Assembly (NCBI GenBank): GCA_021832085.1
Contig: JAKBLM010000014.1
Location: 1 to 64,000 of the forward strand
Reading direction: 5' to 3'
Length of the DNA stretch: 64,000 nucleotides
Origin: Acidobacteriota bacterium
Lineage (GTDB): Bacteria; Acidobacteriota; Terriglobia; Acidiferrales; UBA7541
Position numbers and translations under genes: made by a program. Numbering within the stretch: position 1 is the first letter of the stretch; every line of letters starts with the position of its first letter. The notes under the pieces are model-generated. The model made no database searches. It saw only the letters and a program-made list of their open reading frames with translations, and was not told the origin of the DNA. Below, one piece after another: positions 7,960 to 16,869 of the stretch.

Positions 7960-9414
7960 ATGAGAAAGCCCACGAAAAAAGCCAGCCACAGCGCGCTCTT
8001 CGCCGGATTTGCGCTCGCTGGCGTTGCACTCTGCGATTTCGCGATTGGCGCATCGAGCCGCCAATTGCAGGTGGTCGCCGGGATCGTTGTGCTCCTCCTG
8101 ATCGCGGGCTGGATTGTCGTCGACATCCTCGTTGGCCGGTTTCATGCGGCCAATCTGAGATATTTCGCGTTGTTCTCCTTCGGCCTATTCCTGGGCGGCG
8201 GGATGATCGTGGATGCCGTGCGTCCGGACTACGCGATCCAGCCGGCCGCAATCCTGCTGACCTATGGCGCCTTGCTCTGCTTCGTTCTGGGGTTCGTTCT
8301 GTTCGAGCCCAATCCGGTTTCGGCGCCGTGCCATAGCGAACCCACGTTTTCGCTCACCTCGGAACAGCTCTTCACACTCACGTGCTTTTTCTTCGCTCTC
8401 GGATTCTTCTTTGTCTTTCTCGAATGGCATCTCTACGGCCAACTTCAGAGCTATGCGGGCAAATTCACCGCTGCCGGGGCGCGGCCGGCGCGGGTGATGC
8501 CTTACGTGCAGACGTTCACCGAGTTCATGACGCCGGCAGTGATTCTGGCGTTTATTCAACTGCGCCGCGGAACCTCACTCGCTCGCCGGGTGGTCCTGAC
8601 ACTCTTCTTGACGGGCGCGGTGGCTTGGTTTCTGGTCTGGGGCGCCCGGGGAAACTTCCTGTGGCTGGCCGTGGCGTTTGTGCTGGTCTGGGTAGAGATC
8701 GGGAGCGAGCGCGGCGCCAGGCGGCTGGGCGCCAAGCCGGTTCTGGTTCTCTCGCTTTCGGCTGCAGCCATTTTACCTTTGGGCCTTGTGCGCACGACCT
8801 GGAACTTGCGCGAAGCGGAAAGCGCGGGTTGGAGTGGAGTCTGGACAGGGGCCGGCGAGAGCCTCGACACTTATTATCAACTGGCGCGCACGCTCGACTA
8901 CTTTCCCGCCCGCGCCGGATTTCTCGACGGCTATTCCTTCTATGGTGTCATCGCCAATCCGGTTCCCCGCGCGCTATGGCCGGGTAAGCCGATCGGCGTG
9001 GGAAAACTGGCGAGCCTCCTCTACGACGGCAATCCGCAGAACTCGATTGGCCTCTCGCTGCCAGGCGAACTCTACGCAAACTTCGGTTACGTAGGCTCGT
9101 TGCTCGGCATGTTTCTCTTCGGCTTGCTGGCGGCTGCCGTCTACTCCTGGTACATGCGGCAGCGCGGCGATCCGGTGGCTCTGGTGATCTACCTTATGGC
9201 GCTGTCTTGCCTAGTGACAGAAGTTCGCGGCGACATTCTGGACGCGACGGCGCCCCTGCTCTATTCGCTGCTGCCCACCGTTATTTGTTTTGGGATCGTC
9301 GCCACGGCGACCAAGCGTTTCCGGCCCAACGCGCAGAAGGCCCCCACACGCGCAACCTCACAAAGCGTCATTTCCCCGCTCGCGACGACGGACGGGCTGC
9401 CGAGGAACATCTAG
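7960..9414 (+). CDS. Wzy-like O-antigen/exopolysaccharide polymerase
   Basis: This 484-residue membrane protein has about 10-12 hydrophobic segments and a large extracytoplasmic loop (about residues 290-370) containing YFPARAGFLDGYSFYG and PGKPIG, then GLSLPGELYANFGYVGSLLG. That last segment matches the end of oligosaccharide repeat-unit polymerases. It would join lipid-linked repeats in the periplasm. It lies between glycosyltransferase genes and downstream of wzx. Wzy proteins share little sequence, so the call rests on topology, the loop motif and context. Confidence 0.8.
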   Translation: MRKPTKKASHSALFAGFALAGVALCDFAIGASSRQLQVVAGIVVLLLIAGWIVVDILVGRFHAANLRYFALFSFGLFLGGGMIVDAVRPDYAIQPAAILLTYGALLCFVLGFVLFEPNPVSAPCHSEPTFSLTSEQLFTLTCFFFALGFFFVFLEWHLYGQLQSYAGKFTAAGARPARVMPYVQTFTEFMTPAVILAFIQLRRGTSLARRVVLTLFLTGAVAWFLVWGARGNFLWLAVAFVLVWVEIGSERGARRLGAKPVLVLSLSAAAILPLGLVRTTWNLREAESAGWSGVWTGAGESLDTYYQLARTLDYFPARAGFLDGYSFYGVIANPVPRALWPGKPIGVGKLASLLYDGNPQNSIGLSLPGELYANFGYVGSLLGMFLFGLLAAAVYSWYMRQRGDPVALVIYLMALSCLVTEVRGDILDATAPLLYSLLPTVICFGIVATATKRFRPNAQKAPTRATSQSVISPLATTDGLPRNI

Positions 9415-9426
9415 AACTGCACACCG

Positions 9427-10581
9427 ATGGCCAATCGCAGCTTTCGCATCACACTTCTGACCAACATCCCCGCTCCCTACCGCGTAGCGACGTGGAATCA
9501 CCTGGACCGCTTGACCGGCGGTGACGCCAAGGTGCTCTTTATCAGCCCTGCCGAATATCGCCGGAAATGGGCCGTGCCAGCCGAGCTCATGGCGTTCGAT
9601 TGGGGATTTCTTTCTTGCGGAGGGGAACCGAACCGGCTCTCGGCCCAAGCGGTTTCAGCCGCGGGGATGCTGCTCCATCTGGTGCGCCGCCGGCCGCGGA
9701 CCGTGGTCTGCGGCGGCTACGACAGTGTGGCGGCATGGGTCAGTTTCTGCTGGTGCAAACTGTTCGGGCAACGCTTCGTTCTTTGGCTCGAAAGCAATGC
9801 GCGCGATCGGCGCGAGCCCGGCCGAATCAAGCGCCGGCTGAAGAAATGGATTGTCTCGAAAGCCGACGGCATTGCCGCTGCGGGCAGCGCGACGGTCGAC
9901 TACGTCTCCACGCTAGGCGCACACCGCAGCCGGATCTTTCTCGCGCCCTTCGGCGGAGATGTCGAGATGTTCACTCGCCGCTCCGGCTCGGTCGACGCCG
10001 ACCGCGAAAAGCGTGCCCTTGGTTTTCCGCCGCACCTTGTTCTTTATTCCGGGCGTCTGGTGCGAGCAAAGGGCGTTTTCGTCCTCCTCGAAGCCTTCAG
10101 CCAGGTCGCGTCCGAATTGCCGGACGCCGGCCTGCTCATCGTCGGCCACGGCCCCGAGCAGCAGGCGATGCGCCGGTTGGCGGAACAACTCCAACTTCGC
10201 CGCGTCTTTTTCCTCGGACCGCAGCCTTACGAACGCATGCCCTATTACTACGCGTTGGCCGATGTGTTGGTGCTTCCCACATTCAGCGATCCCTGGGGTT
10301 TCGTCGTCAATGAAGCCTTCGCCTGCGGAGTTCCCGCCATCGTCTCCCGCGTGGCGGGCGCCTGCGACGACCTCATTGTTGAAGGCGAAACCGGCTTTGC
10401 CATCTCGTCCGGAAATCCCGCGGAACTTGCCGAGCGCCTCCTGCGCATCCTCAAAAATCCCGAACTCCGCGCGCATTTGAGTAAGGGTTGCCGCCTGCAC
10501 ATTCGCCGCTATTCCGCCGAGGCTTGCGCCGAGGGTTTGCTGGCGGCCGCGCAAGGGGATCGAAATGAAGTTCGTAATTGA
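9427..10581 (+). CDS. GT4-family glycosyltransferase
   Basis: This 384-residue GT-B enzyme begins RITLLTNIPAPYRVATWNHL, a pattern common in GT4 enzymes of polysaccharide loci. The C-terminal donor domain shows YSGRLVRAKGVFVLLEAF, LLIVGHGPEQQAMRRL, FLGPQPYERMPYYYALADVL and the E-x7-E-like region EAFACGVPAIVSRVAGACDD. It starts 12 bp after the polymerase gene and its 3' end overlaps the next glycosyltransferase by 17 bp, so the two are probably co-translated. The sugar specificity is not predictable. Confidence 0.9.
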   Translation: MANRSFRITLLTNIPAPYRVATWNHLDRLTGGDAKVLFISPAEYRRKWAVPAELMAFDWGFLSCGGEPNRLSAQAVSAAGMLLHLVRRRPRTVVCGGYDSVAAWVSFCWCKLFGQRFVLWLESNARDRREPGRIKRRLKKWIVSKADGIAAAGSATVDYVSTLGAHRSRIFLAPFGGDVEMFTRRSGSVDADREKRALGFPPHLVLYSGRLVRAKGVFVLLEAFSQVASELPDAGLLIVGHGPEQQAMRRLAEQLQLRRVFFLGPQPYERMPYYYALADVLVLPTFSDPWGFVVNEAFACGVPAIVSRVAGACDDLIVEGETGFAISSGNPAELAERLLRILKNPELRAHLSKGCRLHIRRYSAEACAEGLLAAAQGDRNEVRN

Positions 10582-11764
10582 AGCGCTGGGCCTGAAAGTC
10601 GGCGGAGGGAAAGAACTCGCCCTCAACCTGATGGACCGCCTCGCGCAAAATCCACGGCACCGGTTTGTCTTCCTCGTTCCCGATTTGCCGGGTTTCGCCG
10701 GCCTGTCTGGCGCCCGAGTCGAATTGATCACCTTCCGCGAGTCGTTTGGATTGGTGGGCAGGAGTTATCTGCTAAACCACGTGGTCCGCCGGATTTGCGT
10801 TCAGCACAGAGCCGACGCCCTGCTCTGCCTGGGCAATTTGCCGCCGAGAAGGGTTCCATGTCCCACTGTTGTGCTGATGCAAAATGCTTGGCTCGTCGCG
10901 CGGAATCTCGTTGCCGAACGCCGGCTCACTTTCCGCGAGAAGCTCGTCATCGCCTACGGCAGGCGGCGTTATCACAAGCTGCCGGATCGCACGCACGTCG
11001 TTGTCCAAACTACACTCATGCGCAATAAGCTCTGCCCTCGGTTTGGCATCGATCCGCGCCACGTGGCCGTGATTCCCAACGGCATGGGCCTTTCCCCGAG
11101 CGATGTCGCCGGGCCGCGCCGGCAAGAGCTGGCCGATTCTGCCGGACCCTTCACCTTTCTCTGTCTGGCTCGCTATTACGCGCACAAAAACCTCGAAATT
11201 TTGCTTGAGGCTATGGAGAAACTCCCTCTTTACACGCGGCACCCGGCACGCTGCCTCCTGACCATCGCTCCCGGACAGCATCCGCAAGCGGCAAGGCTGC
11301 TGCGGCAAGTTGCGGCACGAGGGCTCCAAGACCGAATCATCAATCTGGGTCCGCTGCCCCGCGAGCGCCTGGCGGAAACCTTCCGCGTCGCCGATGCGCT
11401 GATCTTTCCCACGCTTCTCGAGTCCCACTCGCGAACCTATTTCGAAGCGATGCACTTTGGCCTGCCTATCGCCACAAGCGACTGCGACTTCGCGCGCGAT
11501 ACCTGTCGCGACGCCGCCATCTATTTCGATCCTCTCGATCCGGCGGCCGTGGCCCGAGCCATGTCAAAAATGATGGAAGATGGAATGCTCCGTCGGTGGC
11601 TAGTCCAAAATGGCCACGCACTGCTAGCGCGGGCGCCCGGCTGGGACGAGCTGGCGGCCCGGTTCGTTGCGGCCCTTGAATGTGCCGCCAGCGGCGAATG
11701 GAAGGCTACGGCCGACGGCGGAGACACGCGCGCCGTAAACGCGGTGCAGGAAGCGCTGATCTGA
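10565..11764 (+). CDS. GT4-family glycosyltransferase (last gene of polysaccharide run)
   Basis: This 399-residue GT-B enzyme has an N-terminal part with GLKVGGGKELALNLMDRL, typical of GT4 enzymes whose donor half carries PFTFLCLARYYAHKNLEILL, INLGPLPRERLAETFRVADA and PTLLESHSRTYFEAMHFGLP. The last segment holds the conserved glutamates for the nucleotide sugar. It overlaps the upstream glycosyltransferase by 17 bp. The polysaccharide genes end here; a convergent malic enzyme gene lies 134 bp away. I see only a weak short hairpin after the stop. Confidence 0.88.
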   Translation: MKFVIEALGLKVGGGKELALNLMDRLAQNPRHRFVFLVPDLPGFAGLSGARVELITFRESFGLVGRSYLLNHVVRRICVQHRADALLCLGNLPPRRVPCPTVVLMQNAWLVARNLVAERRLTFREKLVIAYGRRRYHKLPDRTHVVVQTTLMRNKLCPRFGIDPRHVAVIPNGMGLSPSDVAGPRRQELADSAGPFTFLCLARYYAHKNLEILLEAMEKLPLYTRHPARCLLTIAPGQHPQAARLLRQVAARGLQDRIINLGPLPRERLAETFRVADALIFPTLLESHSRTYFEAMHFGLPIATSDCDFARDTCRDAAIYFDPLDPAAVARAMSKMMEDGMLRRWLVQNGHALLARAPGWDELAARFVAALECAASGEWKATADGGDTRAVNAVQEALI

Positions 11765-11898
11765 ATGCGGCCGTTCTTCAGTTGAAGTTTTCCTCTTTCG
11801 TTCTTCCGTTACTTGTGGCAAGTGCGGGGCCCTCCGCGTGACCTCGCCGGTACGAAGGCGCCGAGCCCGGTTCGCATCAGCGCCAGTCGCCTAACCCG

Positions 11899-13215
11899 TC
11901 AGGAGCGTGAGGCCATGAGTCGCTTTCCCAAGCTTTCCAGCCGTGCGCTGTATTCCGCCAGATCCACCGGTTGCTGCGCTACGCCTGTTTTCATGGCCGC
12001 GCCGGCGACGGCCGAGGCTACCCAGACCAATGCTCGCGGGTCGAAAGGTTTGGGAAGGATGTAGCCAGGGCCGAACGTCAGTGTCTTCACGCCGTAGGCT
12101 TGACAGACGGAATCCGGCACGGGTTCCTTCGCCAGGGCAGCCAGGGCACGAGTCGCGGCGAGTTTCATCTCTTCATTGATTGCCTTGGCCCGGACGTCCA
12201 ATGCCCCGCGAAAAACGAAGGGAAATCCCAGAACGTTGTTCACCTGATTCGGATAGTCGGAGCGGCCGGTGGCTATGACGACGTCGCTGCGGGACTCTCT
12301 CGCATCCTCCGGCGTAATCTCCGGGTCCGGATTGGCCAGCGCGAAGACGATCGGACGCGGCGCCATCATCTTCAGCATTTCTGGAGGCAGGGCACCCTTC
12401 GTGGAGAGTCCCACCACCACGTCGGCTCCGCGCAAGGCTTCCGCCAGGCTCCGCCGTTCGGTTTCTCGCGCGAATCGCGCCTTGTAAAGATTCATGTCTT
12501 CGCTGCGCCCCGCGTAGATCACCCCTTTCGTGTCCACCATGAGCAGCCGTTCCGGCTGCACCCCAAGTCGAAGGTAATGTCCCGCGCAAGCGATGCCTGC
12601 CGCACCCGCGCCGAGGAAGACAACGTTCACTTCGTCAATCCGTTTGCCCACCACGTCCAGCGCGCCCAGCAACGCCGCTCCCGAAACGATGGCCGTTCCG
12701 TGCTGGTCGTCGTGCATGATGGGTATTCCCATCGTCCTCCGCAACGTCTCCTCAATCAGGAAACACTCCGGTGTCTTGATGTCCTCCAGATTGATTCCGC
12801 CGACAGTCGGCTCGAGCAGCTGGCAGAACTTGATCACGTCTTCCGCCTTCTCCGAGTTCACTTCCAGGTCGAAAACGTCGATATCCCCGAACCGTTTAAA
12901 GAGAACCGCCTTTCCCTCCATCACCGGTTTGCCCGCCGCCGCTCCGATGTTTCCTAGCCCAAGAACCCTCGTCCCATTCGAGACGACAGCGACCAGGTTT
13001 CCGCGCGCCGTGAACTCAAAACTCAGCTCGGGTCTCTTGGCGATTTCGCGACAAGGCTCGGCGACTCCGGGCGTATAGGCGAGGCTTAAGTCCGCCTGTG
13101 TACAGCAAGGCTTTGTGGGCATCACCTCGATCTTTCCCTTACGGCCGCTGCGGTGATACTCGAGCGCTGCCTGCGCACGCGATGGATGCACCGCGGCCGC
13201 ATTTGCGGAAATCAT
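11899..13215 (-). CDS. NAD(P)-dependent malic enzyme, short form
   Basis: This 438-residue enzyme oxidatively decarboxylates malate to pyruvate and CO2. The malic N-terminal domain shows [30 protein letters not shown] and LPTV-like [13 protein letters not shown], then [12 protein letters not shown], which contains metal and substrate residues. The NAD(P)-binding domain contains [12 protein letters not shown]. It lacks the C-terminal phosphotransacetylase-like domain of long MaeB proteins (about 760 residues) and so resembles the short bacterial enzymes. Cofactor preference cannot be read with confidence. It is a single-gene unit pointing back toward the polysaccharide locus. Confidence 0.93.
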   Translation of the reverse strand: MISANAAAVHPSRAQAALEYHRSGRKGKIEVMPTKPCCTQADLSLAYTPGVAEPCREIAKRPELSFEFTARGNLVAVVSNGTRVLGLGNIGAAAGKPVMEGKAVLFKRFGDIDVFDLEVNSEKAEDVIKFCQLLEPTVGGINLEDIKTPECFLIEETLRRTMGIPIMHDDQHGTAIVSGAALLGALDVVGKRIDEVNVVFLGAGAAGIACAGHYLRLGVQPERLLMVDTKGVIYAGRSEDMNLYKARFARETERRSLAEALRGADVVVGLSTKGALPPEMLKMMAPRPIVFALANPDPEITPEDARESRSDVVIATGRSDYPNQVNNVLGFPFVFRGALDVRAKAINEEMKLAATRALAALAKEPVPDSVCQAYGVKTLTFGPGYILPKPFDPRALVWVASAVAGAAMKTGVAQQPVDLAEYSARLESLGKRLMASRS

Positions 13216-13447
13216 GGGCTCTCATCCTCTCTGGCACTCGGCCTTCCCGGCGCCGGCCGGGAGATCGCTAGCCAACTCCGCGGTTTGCCGGTCATTGGCA
13301 CGTACGTTGTGCGCTCTCGCTCGGGCCGGCTCAGCGGTTCCTTCGCAACGGCTCGTTTTCGAGTAGCATGCCCTTTCTTTTGTGTCGCAAAGGGAGAGCC
13401 TCAGCATGAATGGCCCTCCCTCCAAAGAGACAGGACTGGTTTTTGAC

Positions 13448-15190
13448 TTAGTCTTCCAGGTAGAAGCCGGAAGCGACGATGTAAGTGTCGCTGCCGTACT
13501 GGACCTTGTGCACGTAGGTTAGCTTGCGGTGCGGTGTATTATCCCCGGGCTTGTACCAGTAATATTCCACCCAGCCGCTGCCGTGCTTCATCGCTGTGGC
13601 GATGCACTCCCGGACCACCTCTTTGCCTTTCACGTCCTTCAGGTTGATCAGGTTTTTCCCTTCCAGGCTGGGGTAGGCGGGATTCACCAGCTCGATGCCG
13701 TCAGTCGTGTCGACAAAGACGTAAGTGTCCATGAAGCGGAAGGGGCCGGTCTTGTCGCGCAGCTGGCCGAAGGCTGCGCTGCCCTCGCTCGACACCAGCG
13801 CCGCCGCGCGATTCACCACGTCCTCGATGAACGCCTTGTCCATCTGCATGTTGTAGATTCCCGATCCGATGGCATACTGCTTGCCGGAAGGGAAGGTCAC
13901 GCGCTTGACGAACGTCGATTTCCACACTGGGAAGATATCGCCGGGCTCGGGATACATATAGTGGACCCATCCCTCGCCCGAAGGACTGTCCGCCACTGCA
14001 AGCATCATCTTGCCGTACGGCCGTCCCAGCACGTCCTTGGCGGTACTCACGTTTTGCCCCTTTTGCCCCTCGAGCGCTGGGTTCGCGGCATGGAACACCC
14101 TGGTCCCGTCCGTCGCGTAGACAAACAAATAGGTGTCGTCGCGAAACCACTTCGATCCCTTCACGCGAAACTCGGGGAAAGCCTTTTCGCCCTCTTTTTC
14201 GAGGACGGCTGCTCCTTCGCGCACCAGCGCCATCAATTCCGGCGCAGTCATCTTCCTTTGGACGGGAGCCACCTTCGGAGCGTCGGCCAGATAGACGCCG
14301 CAGCCGACCAGCACCCATTGGTCGCCCATCTGCGCCTTGCTCACATAGGTCGACTTCAGCGTCGAAACGCTTTCGCCCGGCTTGGGCCACATGTAGTCAA
14401 CCCAGCCGGAGCCGCTTGCTTCCGCCACTTCGAGCATTTCCCGAATCAGCGGCTTGCCCTGGGTATCCTTCACGTCGAGAATGTTGCGCCCCTCCAGGTT
14501 CGGAAAGCCGGGGTTGACCAGATCAACGCCGTTCCGGTCAACCACAAAAATGTAGGCGTCCTTGACGAGGAACGGCCCAGTCGGATCGTGGAAGAGCGCG
14601 AAGGCCGCCTTGCCGTTCTTCTCGATCTGGCCGACGGCGTCGGTAACCGCGTCCACCACGAACGCCCGTTCCATGCGGTCGTTGTACATGCCGGCGGCGA
14701 CGATGTAGCGCTTGCCCGAGGGGGCGGTGACCAGCCGCGCGTAGGTGCTTTTCCAGCGCGGCAGAAGCCCGTCCGGCACGGGCCACTGGTAGTGATACCA
14801 GCCTTCCGGCTTGTTAGGGAGCGTCGTCACAGCGGCGATGATCCCCCGGATGATCGGCCTGCCGTTGATGTCTTTCAGATCAAGCACGTTTTTGCCGTCC
14901 AGCGCGGGATCGGGATGGACGAGCATGTTGCCCTGGGGATCGAGGACGAAGATGTAGGTTTCGCCCTGCCGCCAGCGGCTGCCGGCAACACGAAATTCTG
15001 CAAAAGCCGCCTCGCCTTTCGTGCTCACCGCCTCCGCCGCGTTGTTGACCAACGCCACCAGATCGCGCGTTTCTTGGTGCTCGTAGGCCTGATCGAGATC
15101 GATCGGAACGCTCTGCGCGCCCGCCGCGGCCAGCCCGAGCAAAATCAATGGGACTACACCTAGGAGCGAAGTCACTTTTAACTTGAGCAT
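13448..15190 (-). CDS. secreted protein with four tandem Cache-like domains and no output domain
   Basis: The 580-residue product begins with a signal peptide (basic MLKLK, then a hydrophobic stretch ending AAAGAQSVP). It is made of four sCache_2-like units of about 135 residues, each with a pattern like dtYiFV.d..G, leGkN...lKD..Gk, GWv.Y.WpkPG, kSTYv and a glycine/tyrosine end. Units 1 and 3 share FRV.GS.W and units 2 and 4 share TGPF and LVNP, so the order is A-B-A-B. No histidine kinase, methyl-accepting or cyclase domain and no later membrane span follow. Cache domains bind small extracellular ligands, so a periplasmic ligand binder is the likely role. ATG 15190 has GGGAGG eight bases upstream; ATG 15196 is too close to it. 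Confidence 0.8.
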   Translation of the reverse strand: MLKLKVTSLLGVVPLILLGLAAAGAQSVPIDLDQAYEHQETRDLVALVNNAAEAVSTKGEAAFAEFRVAGSRWRQGETYIFVLDPQGNMLVHPDPALDGKNVLDLKDINGRPIIRGIIAAVTTLPNKPEGWYHYQWPVPDGLLPRWKSTYARLVTAPSGKRYIVAAGMYNDRMERAFVVDAVTDAVGQIEKNGKAAFALFHDPTGPFLVKDAYIFVVDRNGVDLVNPGFPNLEGRNILDVKDTQGKPLIREMLEVAEASGSGWVDYMWPKPGESVSTLKSTYVSKAQMGDQWVLVGCGVYLADAPKVAPVQRKMTAPELMALVREGAAVLEKEGEKAFPEFRVKGSKWFRDDTYLFVYATDGTRVFHAANPALEGQKGQNVSTAKDVLGRPYGKMMLAVADSPSGEGWVHYMYPEPGDIFPVWKSTFVKRVTFPSGKQYAIGSGIYNMQMDKAFIEDVVNRAAALVSSEGSAAFGQLRDKTGPFRFMDTYVFVDTTDGIELVNPAYPSLEGKNLINLKDVKGKEVVRECIATAMKHGSGWVEYYWYKPGDNTPHRKLTYVHKVQYGSDTYIVASGFYLED

Positions 15191-15198
15191 TTTCATGC

Positions 15199-15218
15199 CC
15201 TCCCTGCGTTGCAGGAGG
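15199..15218 (-). promoter_or_regulatory. leader hairpin covering the ribosome-binding site of the Cache protein gene
   Basis: On the minus strand CCTCCTGC (15218-15211), loop AAC, then GCAGGGAGG (15207-15199) form an 8-bp stem with one bulged G. The 3' arm contains the GGGAGG ribosome-binding sequence of the gene starting at 15190. This could lower translation until the stem is opened. It is a sequence observation only; no known riboswitch family is recognised. Confidence 0.35.
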
Positions 15219-15536
15219 CCCCAGCCGCACCCCCGCTTTGTCTTCGGAATCTGCACGCTGGGCACCAAGACCGCGGATGACTGGGTAGCCTTAACTGTGT
15301 GCGTGTCAGACAGATGCGGACGTTGGCGTCAATTGTCCCCCCTCGTTCTCTGAGCGAAACTCCCCATCCCTAAGCGCCAAAGTGCCCAACATCCCGCCCT
15401 CAGTCTCAGCGCCATGAAATTCCACGCCTCCTCCAGGCCACTTGCCTCCGGCGCCGGGAAATTTCGCGCCCGGGCTTGCGATACGGTTCGAATCCACCTA
15501 TGAAGGACACACAAGCTTCCGCGTGGGAGGTGGGTA
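15219..15536. other. divergent intergenic region between the Cache protein and sulfite-oxidase-like genes
   Basis: No coding region is supported here. On the plus strand a sigma-70-like promoter is visible at 15476-15504 (listed separately). I saw no equally good promoter for the minus-strand Cache gene, and the short open frames have no recognisable product. Confidence 0.4.
15476..15504 (+). promoter_or_regulatory. candidate sigma-70 promoter of the sulfite-oxidase-like gene
   Basis: TTGCGA at 15476-15481 and TATGAA at 15499-15504 are separated by exactly 17 bp. The start codon follows at 15537 with GGAGG about 7 bases upstream. The fit is good but not perfect at both boxes. Confidence 0.4.
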
Positions 15537-16640
15537 ATGAAAGCTCGGCAAGCTGTGCCACAGTCGCCTGGCGCCGCGCCCGGTCCCGAGCCGACAACCG
15601 GCCCGCTGACGTTCGAGGAGCTGCAGTTGGCCGCTCGCAACCGCGGCATGCCGCTCGAGGCGCTGCGTTACGATCTCACGCCCACCGGCCTGCACCACCT
15701 GCTCGTGCATTTCGATATTCCCTGGATCGATCGCGCAGCCTGGCGCCTGCGCGTTGGCGGCAATGTGAGGAACCAACTGGTGTTGGGCCTCGATGAACTT
15801 CGCCGCCGTCCTCGCCGTACGCTCGCGGTCACCTTCGAATGCGCCGGCAACGGCCGCGCTCGGCTTTCCCCTCGCCCGATCAGCCAGCCTTGGCTCAACG
15901 AGGCGGTGAGTACTGCCGAGTGGACGGGCACGCCCCTCGTCGGCTTGCTCGAGGAGGCGGGGCTGGGGCCGGAGACGGTCGAGCTTGTTTTTACCGGCGC
16001 CGACCACGGCGTCGAAAAGGGCTATGAGCACGATTATGGCCGCAGCCTGTCTGTGGCCGAGGCGACACGGGCCGATGTGCTGCTGGCCTACGAAATGAAC
16101 GGCAGGCTGCTCGAACCCCAGCATGGTTTTCCGCTTCGGCTGCTGATCCCCGGCTGGTACGGGATGACGCACGTGAAATGGCTCTCGCGCATCGACGCGG
16201 TCACGGCGCCGTTCGACGGCTACCAGCAGCGCGTCGCCTATCTCTACCGGCGCGACGCGGCCGATCCCGGCGAGCCGGTCACACGCATGCAGCCCCGGGC
16301 CCTCCTGCTCCCGCCCGGTTTTCCTGATTTCCTCACCCGCCAACGAACGGTCGATGCCGGCGCGGTGCTTGTGCGCGGCCGCGCGTGGTCCGGCTACGGC
16401 GCAATCGCCCGCGTCGAATTCGGCGTCGACGGCCAATGGGTCGACGCCTCTCTCGATCCGCCGGCAGGACCCTTCGCCTGGCGCGCCTGGAGCGCACCCT
16501 GGGACCCCAGGCCGGGCCATCATGTCCTCAGTTGCCGCGCCACAGATGCCACCGGCAGGTGCCAGCCCACCGAGGCTCCGTGGAACGTGCAGGGTATGGG
16601 CAATAACCTCGTTCAGGAAGTGGAAGTCACCGTCCGCTGA
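15537..16640 (+). CDS. sulfite-oxidase-family molybdopterin oxidoreductase
   Basis: This 367-residue enzyme has the oxidoreductase molybdopterin-binding domain and a C-terminal Mo-co dimerisation domain. The molybdenum-ligand cysteine is Cys102 in FECAGNGRARL. Other family marks are FTGADHGVEKG, DVLLAYEMNG, HGFPLRLLIPGWYGMTHVKW and, near the end, WSAPWDPRPGHHVLSCRA. Such enzymes oxidise sulfite or related compounds and pass electrons to a cytochrome. No heme domain or cytochrome partner is adjacent. I see no clear Tat or Sec signal peptide, which is odd if it works in the periplasm. An ATG with GGAGG upstream supports the start. Confidence 0.88.
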   Translation: MKARQAVPQSPGAAPGPEPTTGPLTFEELQLAARNRGMPLEALRYDLTPTGLHHLLVHFDIPWIDRAAWRLRVGGNVRNQLVLGLDELRRRPRRTLAVTFECAGNGRARLSPRPISQPWLNEAVSTAEWTGTPLVGLLEEAGLGPETVELVFTGADHGVEKGYEHDYGRSLSVAEATRADVLLAYEMNGRLLEPQHGFPLRLLIPGWYGMTHVKWLSRIDAVTAPFDGYQQRVAYLYRRDAADPGEPVTRMQPRALLLPPGFPDFLTRQRTVDAGAVLVRGRAWSGYGAIARVEFGVDGQWVDASLDPPAGPFAWRAWSAPWDPRPGHHVLSCRATDATGRCQPTEAPWNVQGMGNNLVQEVEVTVR

Positions 16641-16869
16641 GCGCCACTCATCTTTCCGTCCACCTCTTGCATCCGATTGCGCCGCAAGAGGGGGAAGCGC
16701 CTTGCATTTCGATTTCTGCGCGGGCACTCTTGTGGGCGTCGGGTCATGCTGACGATGTCGTTTTCTTCGAATGCACGGTGGCGAAGTGTCGGCGGGTGGG
16801 GGCATGAATCGCGGCAGTGGTTCCACTTGACCGCTGATTCCATATGGTTCAAACGGCAGAGGAGCAGTG

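Noticed and set aside
11765..11800. Terminator after the last glycosyltransferase gene
   Set aside because: CTTC/GAAG around AGTT followed by four T residues is too short and too weak to call.
13529..15163. Long plus-strand open frame opposite the Cache protein gene
   Set aside because: The minus-strand frame has a signal peptide, repeated domains and a ribosome-binding site. The plus-strand translation is His/Arg-rich with no family features.
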